IMG/VR virus record: IMGVR_UViG_3300012936_006543
Location: 1 to 26,850 of that record
Reading direction: 5' to 3' (one strand)
From: a virus
Length of the DNA: 26,850 nucleotides
Shown here: piece by piece, positions 15,536 through 22,988 of the stretch
Layout of the letters: each line of letters starts with the position of its first letter
How positions within the stretch are numbered: position 1 is the first letter of the stretch
The notes under the pieces: generated by a model
Told to the model about the DNA's origin: nothing
What the model saw: the letters and a program-made list of their open reading frames with translations, nothing else
Databases searched by the model: none
Translations under genes and position numbers: made by a program

Positions 15536-16701
15536 TTACCTCCAAAGAACTTCTTGAAAGCGGGCCACACTTCTTTCTTGTTGTTCATGCGTGACATTTT
15601 TAATTTCTTGTCCGCATGCGGCTTATAAACGTTTGAAAGTTTACTCATGTCCCAAGAAGAAGCGCTCTCTTTGTACTCAACCTCGGGCCCGATTTCGCAG
15701 TAGCCGAACATCTGTGAAACGTTCTTAAGTTTCTCCAAGAGACCAAGCGTTTTCTCAGTATCGTCAGGCCAGTTATCTCCATCAGAACATTGAAAAACGT
15801 AGATGTTCCAAGAGTTTGGATGAAAACGTTTTCTAACGATCTCATCAACCAGACCCAAACCAGAAGAAACCATCGTACCGCCAGAATTTCCACGAGTAAA
15901 GAATTGATCTTCATTTACCTCGTATCCTGATGTGTCGTGAGAAACGAATACGATTTCAGTGTGGTTATACTTGGATCTGACGAAATGGTAGAGAAGAAAG
16001 AAGAAACTACGTGCGAGAAACTTCTTATTCCTGGTCATCGATCCTGAGATATCCATCACAAAAAAGATTACTGCGTTCGAACATTCCTTAATCGATCGCT
16101 TGTAATGATTGTAAACCAGATCTTGATCATGGAAAGAAAACTTCTCTTCTTCGTCAAAATTATCTCTTCGACTAGCAGCCTTTTTTCTCTTGATTCTTTG
16201 AATCGCAGTTTTCTTCTTGTTAAGACGAGGCAAGATACCTTGTGGGCGATATCCCTTCTTCTTGATCTTCTCTGACATGATCTTCTTGAGAGATTTTCTC
16301 TCAAGATCAGGAAGCTCTAGGTCTGCGAAAAGGTGATCTGCGAGTTCTTCAAGGGTGATTTCAACATCGTAGTACTCCTCACCCGCTTCTTGTCCCGGTT
16401 TGTCACCAGGCTGCTTTTGTTTCTGTTGACCTTCGCCGATCTTTTGTCCTCGACGCACTTCTTTACCGGGAGCAGAACCAACTCGTTTGTTGTTCTCGTT
16501 GTTACCGTAAACAAATCTGTATTCTTTGATCCCTCGGACAGGAATCTTGATTTTCTTCTTTCCATCCTGTCCGATAATTGATTCATCCGCAACGATGTTG
16601 TGAATCCCTTCTTTGATAGCACGGTCTATTTTCTGCTTGTGTCTTCTTCGATCCGAAGCAGATCGATCAGCAACGGTTTTATGTTCCCTAAAGATTGACA
16701 T
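15532..16701 (-). CDS. yeaH: YeaH-family DUF444 protein with von Willebrand A domain
   Basis: 389 aa (E. coli YeaH ~427). The N-terminus begins MSIFREHKTVADRSASDRRRH, followed by a basic/Gln-rich region (80-106). The vWA-like domain has the MIDAS motif DISGSM (D217, S219, S221), a Thr in SGGTMVSSGL (T276) and Asp in CSDGDNWP (D307), so metal-dependent ligand binding looks possible. DUF444 genes are typically next to prkA and spoVR in bacteria. It ends FFGGK with the ribosome binding site for spoVR built into these codons. Upstream is a 94-base gap with a GAGGTGAGG site. Confidence 0.96.
   Translation of the reverse strand: MSIFREHKTVADRSASDRRRHKQKIDRAIKEGIHNIVADESIIGQDGKKKIKIPVRGIKEYRFVYGNNENNKRVGSAPGKEVRRGQKIGEGQQKQKQPGDKPGQEAGEEYYDVEITLEELADHLFADLELPDLERKSLKKIMSEKIKKKGYRPQGILPRLNKKKTAIQRIKRKKAASRRDNFDEEEKFSFHDQDLVYNHYKRSIKECSNAVIFFVMDISGSMTRNKKFLARSFFFLLYHFVRSKYNHTEIVFVSHDTSGYEVNEDQFFTRGNSGGTMVSSGLGLVDEIVRKRFHPNSWNIYVFQCSDGDNWPDDTEKTLGLLEKLKNVSQMFGYCEIGPEVEYKESASSWDMSKLSNVYKPHADKKLKMSRMNNKKEVWPAFKKFFGGK
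15538..15543 (-). promoter_or_regulatory. Shine-Dalgarno GGAGGT for spoVR inside yeaH end
   Basis: On the minus strand GGAGGTAAATGATGG contains a consensus site, the yeaH stop TGA and the spoVR ATG. The arrangement suggests termination-reinitiation coupling, keeping YeaH and SpoVR production linked. Confidence 0.75.
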
Positions 16702-16795
16702 TCTCGAACCTCACCTCAGTTCTACGTTTCCTCACAGTAATTGTAGTACACAGCTGCGGAACGTTTCACTCTTATTTAAATAGGTTTATTCTACT
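16702..16795 (-). promoter_or_regulatory. 94-base intergenic gap before the yeaH-spoVR-prkA genes
   Basis: This is the longest gap in the 12-20.5 kb gene run and holds an AT-rich ATTTAAAT palindrome (around 16769-16776) plus the GAGGTGAGG ribosome binding site of yeaH. It could hold a promoter giving the PrkA module separate control from the helicase gene upstream. No consensus -35/-10 pair is convincing. Confidence 0.3.
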
Positions 16796-18400
16796 CTATT
16801 TGATGCAGAGTTTAAAATCTGTTGGAAAAAGACCTGAATTGATACGGTAGAATCTACTCCAATCTGAATCTAAGATGTAGGTAACTGCAGTATCATCCTC
16901 TGAACGAATAGATCTACCAATTGACTGGATGATGGTTTTTGTGGTCTGGAAAGGATACCACCACTTCCATTTGTGCATGCGCTTCTTTACAAGCTTGTCG
17001 CCCAAGAAAGGATAGGGAATCTTACAAAGAACTTGGAATCTTGACGCATCGCCGGCCAGATCCACCCCTTCGGTCATTGACGGAGATACCAATACAGTTG
17101 CTTGTTTTGATCTCAGATGCTTTCGGAGTACTTCATCCCTGTTGTGGGATTCAGGGAAGAGTAATCGTTTAGACCTGACGTTTCTCTTAATGTAGTTTGA
17201 TATTTTATAGGAGTGAGTGTGAATGATTCCCTTCTCACCCTTGTGTTGCTCAAGAATCTTTTTGACTGCCTCAACAACTGTAGGAAGTGTCTTGTCAATT
17301 TCAGCTGCGGTCATTCTGCCCATCGGAACGTGAAGAATAGGCCGATTCTTGGTCGGGAAAGGGGACGGCAAGGACATCGATCCTGCATTCTCGTTCTTCA
17401 CACCTAGACTATGCATGAATTTTTCACCGTCCAAAAGAGTGGCGGACATGAAGAGAACTTTGTGACCCAATCGGAAAAGATACTGTTCAGCAAACTCAGA
17501 AACATCGATCGGCTTAAAGACGATCTTCTTCATCCCTTGAATTTGACTCTGCTCGATATCGAAGATCCAGTTCTCTTTTGTGTGAACAGACAGGAATTGC
17601 TTGATCTTCTTGTAATGACTTTCTGTCATTTGCAATTGTTTAGACAGGGAAACAAACTTGTCTAGGTTCGCCTTCACGCCCTGAAACTTATCCAACGTAA
17701 TTTTCACATGCTTGCAGTAGGATTCCAGCTTTGGCCAGTAAACATCACGAATCCAAACATATGCCTGATGATGTGTTTTGATATCTGGAAAGGGTAACTT
17801 CAACATCGTCTTGCAGAACTTCTGAGAAACCGAAACCTCAATGAACTTCGACAGTTCTGTTTCTACGTTATGTGCCTCATCAATAATCAGCAGTTGACGC
17901 GGCTTAATGCCGCCGCTATAATTTGACTCTGTCATGAGATAAGGAAAGTTTGTCACTGAAAGCGACGAATCCAGGAAATCTCGTTTCGCATTCTTGTATG
18001 TGCAGCTAAAGGTACATGTTTTCCAGTATCGATCTTCTTTGTCAACAGTTCGAAGCTCTGCCTGTCCTACAGCACATGTATTTTGCTTTTTATATCTACA
18101 CTGATAGTTAGAAGAACTCTTGATAGATTTCATGTTAAATTTACGGAAATCTTTTCCGTATTGGTCCTGTAACAGCTTTTGAGTGGTGACAAAAATTGCA
18201 CCTGCTTCAAAACCTTCGGGAGGAATCTCTTCAAGCAATTTACGAGCTACAGTATAGCCAACTGCGCTCTTTCCGACCCCTGTCCCTGCTTCTAAGGCAT
18301 AGAAACGTCTTTCCTTAAATGTTCTAAGGATATCATCAACAGCGGTCTCCTGCTGGTTTCTGGGTTCTTTATAAGGAAAGTACTTTTTCCAATCAGACAT
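16796..18400 (-). CDS. DinG/XPD-like superfamily 2 helicase with Fe-S cluster
   Basis: 534 aa. Motif I EAGTGVGKS (37-45), motif Ia TTQKLLQDQY, four Cys in the XPD/DinG Fe-S arrangement (C101, C109, C129, C133), DEAH box LLIIDEAHNVE (170-180), motif III FMSATLLDG, motif V SPSMTEGVDLAGD and motif VI QSIGRSIRS near the C-terminus. Such helicases unwind DNA 5' to 3', acting in repair, R-loop removal and recombination. The start overlaps the end of the preceding gene by eight bases. It probably supports phage replication or recombination. The separation of family members (DinG, XPD, YoaA) is not possible by eye. Confidence 0.93.
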   Translation of the reverse strand: MSDWKKYFPYKEPRNQQETAVDDILRTFKERRFYALEAGTGVGKSAVGYTVARKLLEEIPPEGFEAGAIFVTTQKLLQDQYGKDFRKFNMKSIKSSSNYQCRYKKQNTCAVGQAELRTVDKEDRYWKTCTFSCTYKNAKRDFLDSSLSVTNFPYLMTESNYSGGIKPRQLLIIDEAHNVETELSKFIEVSVSQKFCKTMLKLPFPDIKTHHQAYVWIRDVYWPKLESYCKHVKITLDKFQGVKANLDKFVSLSKQLQMTESHYKKIKQFLSVHTKENWIFDIEQSQIQGMKKIVFKPIDVSEFAEQYLFRLGHKVLFMSATLLDGEKFMHSLGVKNENAGSMSLPSPFPTKNRPILHVPMGRMTAAEIDKTLPTVVEAVKKILEQHKGEKGIIHTHSYKISNYIKRNVRSKRLLFPESHNRDEVLRKHLRSKQATVLVSPSMTEGVDLAGDASRFQVLCKIPYPFLGDKLVKKRMHKWKWWYPFQTTKTIIQSIGRSIRSEDDTAVTYILDSDWSRFYRINSGLFPTDFKLCIK

Positions 18401-18959
18401 TTTGATTTCCTTTATACCAATGAGGAACGTTTCCTAATTTCCACTTAGCCATGTAGGCTTTGTACTTATTGTAGTAATTTCTGTATGACTGAACGGGATC
18501 ACCTGGAACTTTACATTCAACTGGCATACAAAGAGGATGTGTTCCTTTCGTACCGTAGTTCATATTGACAGGCATGTTTTGTATTAACCAGTCATACACT
18601 TCTTCTGACTTGTGAATCTTCCCGTATCTTCGGGTGTATTCATCTAGAAGTGCTCGCATCAACTCTCCGTGCCAGACATAATTTCCCGTCACATTTGCAG
18701 TCCACACTGTACAGGGATGACGAACGTGTGACATACTCCAGGGAGGAATAAGTTTTGGATGAGTGTTTTTGAGAATGAACTCTTTTGCGTCCCGAACTCT
18801 TTTAAAATCTTTGAGTTTTTTTCGATGAAACCAGAGATTGTGGAGCCAGTGTGAGGTGCACATCATCTGGCCTGACTCCAAAATCATCTTTACAACATGT
18901 TTATCACAGTGAAATCTTGCTGCTTTTCTGGGATCTCTGTCTAAGACAAATATATTCAA
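18393..18959 (-). CDS. Conserved phage protein of the MNIFxLDxDPxxAA type
   Basis: 188 aa, starting at a TTG overlapping the stop of the upstream gene (CATTGA). The N-terminal MNIFVLDRDPRKAARFHCDK followed by HVVKMILESGQMM is strongly characteristic of a family found in many tailed phages. Members are often unannotated or labelled pyrimidine-dimer-glycosylase-like; I cannot confirm that label from the residues. Further landmarks are HPCTVWTANVTGNYVWHGEL (about 81-100) and a C-terminal YRNYYNKYKAYMAKWK. The many conserved His/Asp suggest an enzyme. It lies between a nucleotidyltransferase and a helicase gene, so a nucleic-acid or nucleotide role is plausible. Confidence 0.75.
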   Translation of the reverse strand: MNIFVLDRDPRKAARFHCDKHVVKMILESGQMMCTSHWLHNLWFHRKKLKDFKRVRDAKEFILKNTHPKLIPPWSMSHVRHPCTVWTANVTGNYVWHGELMRALLDEYTRRYGKIHKSEEVYDWLIQNMPVNMNYGTKGTHPLCMPVECKVPGDPVQSYRNYYNKYKAYMAKWKLGNVPHWYKGNQNV

Positions 18960-19387
18960 TGGTCCTTCTGTCGCTTAATCAATTCTGCCTGGTATACTCG
19001 CTCTCTAAGAGAGGATGTTGAGTACCCATGGTCACGAGAGTTAAACACAACATTGATAGGGAGGTCATGACCTGTGAAAGATTTTCCTTGCCAGTCTGCC
19101 CCTACAATCCTTACGTCGATATCTGTAGTTTTTAGCAGCTCATACAAGTCCTCCTCGGTGTCGTAATAAACAACTTCGTCGATCCATCTAATCGACCTAA
19201 CCATTATATCACGTTCTTCGTAATCTTGCACAGGTTTATTTTTATCTTTTCGATCAATACTAGGATCTCTCTGCAGGCCTACTATAAGATAGTCACAATG
19301 ATCTTTACACTCTTTTAGCATAAGCGCATGACCTGCATGAAGCAGATCAAAAGCGCCACACGTAAAACCTTTTGTTGGTTTGCTCAT
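18956..19387 (-). CDS. Cytidylyltransferase-like nucleotidyltransferase (TagD/RfaE type)
   Basis: 143 aa, the normal size for a single-domain enzyme. The N-terminal GFTCGAFDLLHAGH contains the HxGH signature (H17, H20) that binds the nucleotide triphosphate, and the C-terminal YSTSSLRERV is the ISTSxIR-type motif of the same family. Such enzymes join CMP or AMP to a phosphate-bearing small molecule, for example glycerol-3-phosphate. Substrate cannot be told from sequence. In phages they may modify nucleotides, sugars or cofactors. The ATG overlaps the ClpP-like stop (ATGA), so it is coupled within this operon. Confidence 0.9.
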   Translation of the reverse strand: MSKPTKGFTCGAFDLLHAGHALMLKECKDHCDYLIVGLQRDPSIDRKDKNKPVQDYEERDIMVRSIRWIDEVVYYDTEEDLYELLKTTDIDVRIVGADWQGKSFTGHDLPINVVFNSRDHGYSTSSLRERVYQAELIKRQKDH

Positions 19388-20061
19388 AGGATTTGATCAG
19401 CTAAGCCTTTTTTGACACAAGTTTCGGCGTTCAACCAAAGCTCGTGTTGAAGAAGATCTTCAAGCTCTTTCTTTTTAAATTTAGTGTTCTTAGTGTAGAT
19501 TTCAATGATCCTGTCATAGAGCTCTTTTTGATTCTCTATTTCATCTCTAAAATCATCAAGCTTTCCATACCACTCTATCTGAGGCTGGTGAACAAGCATA
19601 AAGCTGCTTTGCCCCATGTAGCGATGACCTTTTTCTCCACAACAAGCTATAAGTGTCGCCGCGGAAGCAGCTGATCCGTCTATGTAAGTGTAAACAGGAG
19701 TTTTGCATGCTCTCATTGTGTCCACGATAGCAAGACCAGAAAAAAGAGAGCCTCCTGGGCTGTGTATGTGCAGATGAATCGGAACAGGAGGACAATCAAG
19801 CCTGTTCTGAAGATATTGCATCTCAACGTCTAGCCTTCGAAGAAGTCGATTTAATTCAAGTGCTTCCCTGTCTCCGATAGGGCAATAGAAGTAAATTCTA
19901 TTCTCCTCAGTCTCAATCCCCCGAGGAGTTCTGTCAGGTGACATATCCATCATCTCAGTCATCATCTCTTCCGAGATCATTCCTTCTTGAGCTCCGTGAT
20001 CTATTTGATTTCCGCTCATTTTGATCTTTTTAAATCTTCCGGATATCATTTTTCTTTTCAT
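19384..20061 (-). CDS. ClpP-like serine protease
   Basis: 225 aa. After a Met-rich, probably disordered N-terminal ~50 residues, the ClpP fold follows: YFYCPIGDREA, IHLHIHSPGGSLFSGLAI (oxyanion region), DGSAASAATLIACCGEKG (nucleophile S133), SSFMLVHQPQ (H158) and a C-terminal NAETCVKKGLADQIL. The usual DRDxF acidic site appears as HELWL, so the third triad residue is uncertain. ClpP works as a barrel protease with ClpX/ClpA; no Clp ATPase gene is in the window, so it may use a host one. A prohead-protease role is less likely, because no capsid genes adjoin it. Confidence 0.9.
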   Translation of the reverse strand: MKRKMISGRFKKIKMSGNQIDHGAQEGMISEEMMTEMMDMSPDRTPRGIETEENRIYFYCPIGDREALELNRLLRRLDVEMQYLQNRLDCPPVPIHLHIHSPGGSLFSGLAIVDTMRACKTPVYTYIDGSAASAATLIACCGEKGHRYMGQSSFMLVHQPQIEWYGKLDDFRDEIENQKELYDRIIEIYTKNTKFKKKELEDLLQHELWLNAETCVKKGLADQIL

Positions 20062-20513
20062 CCTATTTCCTTCTTAAACAGAGCTGTTTGAATCACAGCT
20101 TTTTTTATCTTAATCTCTTCTTTTTCCAAGAAAGTTTCTAAGTTCATTACAAGCAAGTCTATTTTTACTAGTATTTCCAAGAAATCGTTGTTGTTATCAA
20201 GTTCTCTAGAGTTGAAATTTGCCTCGGACAATAGAAATTTAGACAGTGCATCCTTTCCGTCGTCCTTTTCTTCTTTGTAATCAAATATCTTGTCAATGCA
20301 AGGATTGAGACCGGGATGTTTGCACCCAAAAAGACATGAGTATAAAATATCTGACAGTTTTTTTGCTGAATTTTTACATCTACTGACGCCTCGATCTGTA
20401 AAAGTACAATATGAAATTGTGATCTCTGTCACGTCTATTGGACTGAAAGCTTTTTTGTCCAGTAGGTTTCTAAGTTCTTTTTCCACGTCAATTGAAACTT
20501 CAGAATCAGTCAT
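20058..20513 (-). CDS. Hypothetical protein, 151 aa, first gene of the operon
   Basis: The frame can be extended upstream to 20591, but the ATG at 20513 (MTDSEVSIDVEKELRN) is preferred: it has a GAGAGAAG site, and the extension would run into the oppositely oriented protease gene. The protein is charged, with several Cys (TISYCTFTDRGVSRCKNSAK, then SCLFGCKHPGLNPC), about 28-80, possibly a metal-binding cluster. The rest is helical. Its stop overlaps the ClpP-like start (ATGA). No family recognised. Confidence 0.7.
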   Translation of the reverse strand: MTDSEVSIDVEKELRNLLDKKAFSPIDVTEITISYCTFTDRGVSRCKNSAKKLSDILYSCLFGCKHPGLNPCIDKIFDYKEEKDDGKDALSKFLLSEANFNSRELDNNNDFLEILVKIDLLVMNLETFLEKEEIKIKKAVIQTALFKKEIG

Positions 20514-20535
20514 GTTACTTCTCTCTTTCCATACG

Positions 20536-20541
20536 TATAAT
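20536..20541 (+). promoter_or_regulatory. Candidate -10 element (TATAAT) for the serine protease gene
   Basis: A perfect TATAAT lies 17 bases before the plus-strand ATG at 20559, in the 45-base divergent gap. No good TTGACA element is found at the expected distance, and the leader would be very short, so this is a weak call. An AGAGGA ribosome binding site follows it. Confidence 0.35.
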
Positions 20542-20558
20542 AAATGTAAGAGGACACT

Positions 20559-21371
20559 ATGAAAAATACAATTAGATTTCTGGCAAAACATTTTATAAAG
20601 AGCGCCGGGGCTGTTATAGCAGTTATCCTGTTCTCTCTGAGCGGATTCCTGAGCTGTTCATCAATACCTAATTCGATAGTAAGGACTGAATATCCTCGTT
20701 CTGATTCTATGCCTCCAGTAGATGCTTTTGGTTTCGTTATGGTTGAAGTTACATACACGGCAGATAAATGTCTACCTTCCCCTGAGATAGAGAATTGCGA
20801 ATTAGTTATTGACAAGCTCCCGCCGATAACGCAGTCATCAATCGGAAGTGGTCTATTAGTAAGAGCGAAGTCTAAGACAATATTTCTAACTGCCGCGCAT
20901 GTCTGCTCTCCCGATGAATCTGTTGCATACGAAAGGGACGGGATAAAGATAAAAATGAAGTCTGAGGTCGTTGTAAAGATAAGAACTCAGGACGGAGATC
21001 TTATAGATTCAGACATAGAGAAGCAAGATCACAAATCAGATTTGTGTGCACTTTCTCTTTCAAGAGTATATACAAAACCTGTTCACTGGTCTCGAGAAGA
21101 GCCGAAGCTAGGAGAGAAAGTGTACGCTCTTTCTGCGCCCATGGGAATAAATCATCCGACCATGACTTTAGTATTTTCAGGATATTATAGCGGACACATT
21201 TTCAGCATGCACCACTATACTATTCCGACGAGGCCAGGATCCAGCGGGTCAGTTGTCTTGGATAAAAACTTCAGAGGTGTAGGAATGCTTAATGCAGCTT
21301 ATATAAACATGGAGTCAATAGGAATCGGCGCCGGATACTATTCGATAAAAAACTTTCTAGACTCTATTTAG
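20559..21371 (+). CDS. Exported trypsin-like serine protease (possible lipoprotein)
   Basis: 270 aa, one of only three isolated plus-strand genes. A basic N-terminus and a hydrophobic stretch (about 16-32) end at SGFLSC (C33), an imperfect lipobox, so the protein is probably exported and perhaps lipid-anchored. The chymotrypsin-fold triad is readable: TAAHVC (H114), SDLCALSL (D161) and PGSSGSV (S229). GSGLLV and YALSAPMG fit the expected strands. It resembles HtrA-type or viral trypsin-like proteases but has no PDZ domain. A role in changing the host envelope, superinfection exclusion or lysis is speculative. Its 3' end overlaps the next minus-strand gene by eight bases. Confidence 0.88.
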   Translation: MKNTIRFLAKHFIKSAGAVIAVILFSLSGFLSCSSIPNSIVRTEYPRSDSMPPVDAFGFVMVEVTYTADKCLPSPEIENCELVIDKLPPITQSSIGSGLLVRAKSKTIFLTAAHVCSPDESVAYERDGIKIKMKSEVVVKIRTQDGDLIDSDIEKQDHKSDLCALSLSRVYTKPVHWSREEPKLGEKVYALSAPMGINHPTMTLVFSGYYSGHIFSMHHYTIPTRPGSSGSVVLDKNFRGVGMLNAAYINMESIGIGAGYYSIKNFLDSI

Positions 21372-21687
21372 TTTTTTTCTTTGGCGGAGGAGATTCTCTT
21401 TTTTTAGATATAAGGCTTTTGATTCTAAAAGACGTAGGTTTTTCTTCAAAAGAAGAACAGAGACCTAGCTGGAAATTTCCAAGGTTGCTATCTATTATGG
21501 AGGCACACATCCCCTCAGATGACATTGCAAACCATTTTATCTCTCCTACCGATATCTTGTTGTCGCTTACTCTTTTGTAGACAACTATATCATTTACCTT
21601 GAAGCCTTCGTGAGAAGAGAATCTTACAACTTCATCAATAAACTTCTTTTTAGGTGCTTTCTTGTCTGTTTTTTTCTTTCGAGCCAT
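21364..21687 (-). CDS. Basic protein with beta-barrel-like core, 107 aa, unknown
   Basis: Lys-rich ends (MARKKKTDKKAPKKK and PPPKKKTK) flank a core GFKVNDIVVYKR...VGEIKWFAM, which has the spacing of a small SH3/KOW or Tudor-like barrel (about residues 28-60). Two ATGs occur in tandem (21690 and 21687); the second has the better spacing to AGGA. It could bind nucleic acid. Convergent with the serine protease gene, overlapping it by eight bases, and overlapping the next gene by about 38 bases. Confidence 0.65.
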   Translation of the reverse strand: MARKKKTDKKAPKKKFIDEVVRFSSHEGFKVNDIVVYKRVSDNKISVGEIKWFAMSSEGMCASIIDSNLGNFQLGLCSSFEEKPTSFRIKSLISKKRESPPPKKKTK

Positions 21688-21949
21688 CATTCATCCTGGA
21701 TACACGATGTTTATCGACGAACATCCGGGCTCCGTGATTTGCCTCTTGATGAGATCCAAATCTTTGGGTGGGAGCAATCTTCTTTCCGTCATAATAAACT
21801 GTTAAGAAAAATCCTCTTTCGGAGGATCCGTCTATTTGTATATCATAATCTTGGAAGTCTGCAAATGTATAAGGATCTGAGTTTATTGTGTGGAAATTTC
21901 TTCCCACTTCTTCTCTTATGACTTTTCTAAGTAGTTCAAGATCTTTCAT
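21650..21949 (-). CDS. Conserved hypothetical protein, 99 aa
   Basis: Starts MKDLELLRKVIREEVGRNFH, with a helical N-terminus followed by a beta-rich middle (FFLTVYYDGKKIAPTQRF, about 47-64) and a helix (SHQEANHGARMFVDKHRV). I recall similar short proteins in marine phages with no known role. The last ~14 codons overlap the 107-aa gene in another frame. On the minus strand, CTAAATACTTAAGATC precedes the ATG without a clear ribosome binding site. Confidence 0.7.
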   Translation of the reverse strand: MKDLELLRKVIREEVGRNFHTINSDPYTFADFQDYDIQIDGSSERGFFLTVYYDGKKIAPTQRFGSHQEANHGARMFVDKHRVSRMNDGSKEKNRQEST

Positions 21950-21961
21950 GATCTTAAGTAT

Positions 21962-22210
21962 TTAGTTTGAGGAAACAGAATCGACGATAACATCCCAGCA
22001 TTCTGTGTTTTTGCAAGATTTTTCTTTTGATTTATCTTCGACTATGATCAATCTCATGTCTCTTTTTGCAAAAGTCTGGGTCTTCTCACTGCTTAGCAAG
22101 AGTCTCTCAATAGCTTCGGTGCTTTTTTCTGAATTCTGTTCATTTTCATTTCCCGACACAATGCTAGTAGAGCTTAGCATGAGAAACACTGCTACAAAAA
22201 TTAGTTTCAT
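21962..22210 (-). CDS. Small exported protein with two cysteines, 82 aa
   Basis: A clear Sec-type signal peptide (MKLIFVAVFLMLSSTSIVSG, cleavage probably near residue 20) precedes a charged, mostly helical mature part that ends with CKNTEC, which could form a disulfide in the periplasm. The start has AGGATG upstream. An 8-bp-stem hairpin with a GAAA loop lies just before it. No family recognised; a periplasmic role during infection is inferred from the signal peptide only. Confidence 0.7.
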   Translation of the reverse strand: MKLIFVAVFLMLSSTSIVSGNENEQNSEKSTEAIERLLLSSEKTQTFAKRDMRLIIVEDKSKEKSCKNTECWDVIVDSVSSN

Positions 22211-22227
22211 TAATACATCCTGGAATA

Positions 22228-22247
22228 AATTCTATTTTCATAGAATT
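22228..22247 (-). other. RNA hairpin with GAAA tetraloop
   Basis: Perfect inverted repeat: arms AATTCTAT and ATAGAATT around a GAAA loop when read on the minus strand. It sits between the gene ending at 22287 and the exported-protein start at 22210. There is no long U-tract after it, so it may stabilise or process mRNA and not terminate it. Confidence 0.5.
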
Positions 22248-22286
22248 ATCTATCAATCTCCCGAGCAAAATAAAACTTTTTTGAAA

Positions 22287-22592
22287 TTAAGTTTCAGAAT
22301 CGACGTGAAAAATAGCCCTTGTTGAAGCTTTGCTACCTTGATATTCGAGCTCAAGATTTCCTTCAAGTTTCTTATGTCTTCTAAATGGTATGATATTAGA
22401 TCTAGATCTGGTTGTAGAAGATTTAGTGTTCTTGATGTTATAAACTTCTTGGTGAATTTTTGCTATGCTCTCGTTGGTCTTCTTTATATCCTTTTTCATC
22501 TTAGAAAGTTGAGTTAAAAAGAATTGGAAGACAATCCCTGTTGTAAGTGCCAGCATAGCAAAAAGAGCGTAATATGTAAATTCAGCTGACAT
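22287..22592 (-). CDS. Membrane-anchored coiled-coil-like protein, 101 aa
   Basis: A transmembrane helix near the N-terminus (about 7-27, YYALFAMLALTTGIVFQFFL) is followed by a Lys/Asn/Ile heptad-like stretch (about 30-56), then a basic linker and a beta-like tail. The topology is like a spanin inner-membrane subunit or other anchor, but no lysis gene partner is seen. AGGAG precedes the ATG, and a GAATATTTATAT element lies further upstream. Function unknown. Confidence 0.7.
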   Translation of the reverse strand: MSAEFTYYALFAMLALTTGIVFQFFLTQLSKMKKDIKKTNESIAKIHQEVYNIKNTKSSTTRSRSNIIPFRRHKKLEGNLELEYQGSKASTRAIFHVDSET

Positions 22593-22645
22593 GCTTTCTC
22601 CTGGGTGTCTATATATAAATATTCAGGGACAGCAGGATATTGAGA

Positions 22646-22939
22646 TTAGTCTTCTTTTCCACCCTTTATCAGAACAAGCTCCGGACCTTTTCGTTTCTCT
22701 TCAAACTTTTCTATGACGGTGTCAAATATCTCAGGCCTAGCTAAAAAGAACTCTGTCATCCAATCGTTTCTAGAAAGCGCGTAGAATATAAATTCAGCTG
22801 TTGCCTTAAAGTTTACCGCAACTTCTTCTTCTATTTCTGCTTTTTCGTTTGCAAAAATAGTGATAGTTCCGTCCTCGAGAAAATCTAGGCTGCCTACTAT
22901 TGGACTTTCGCTCATTGAACCTGTGGGTGTAGATATCAT
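22646..22939 (-). CDS. Hypothetical protein, 97 aa
   Basis: A longer frame exists, but the ATG at 22939 (MISTPTGSMSESPIVGSLDF) has a good AGGAG site six bases upstream and removes an overlap with the 108-aa gene. The beta-rich first half is followed by helices (FIFYALSRNDWMTEFFLARP) and a charged tail. No recognised domain. Confidence 0.7.
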   Translation of the reverse strand: MISTPTGSMSESPIVGSLDFLEDGTITIFANEKAEIEEEVAVNFKATAEFIFYALSRNDWMTEFFLARPEIFDTVIEKFEEKRKGPELVLIKGGKED

Positions 22940-22988
22940 AACTCTCCTAAGGAAGGATAAGCAGGCTGGAATAACTGTTAAAAGAGGC

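Noticed and set aside
19384-20061. ClpP-like protein as the capsid prohead protease
   Set aside because: No capsid, portal or scaffold gene is adjacent, and the motifs (GSAASAA, LVHQP) fit ClpP itself.
20514-20591. 26-residue N-terminal extension of the 151-aa gene
   Set aside because: Would overlap the start of the divergent protease gene; the internal Met has a plausible ribosome site and a normal N-terminus.
22611-22623. Plus-strand TATAAATA as a T4-type late promoter
   Set aside because: No plus-strand gene follows; it more likely belongs with the minus-strand motif upstream of the gene at 22592.
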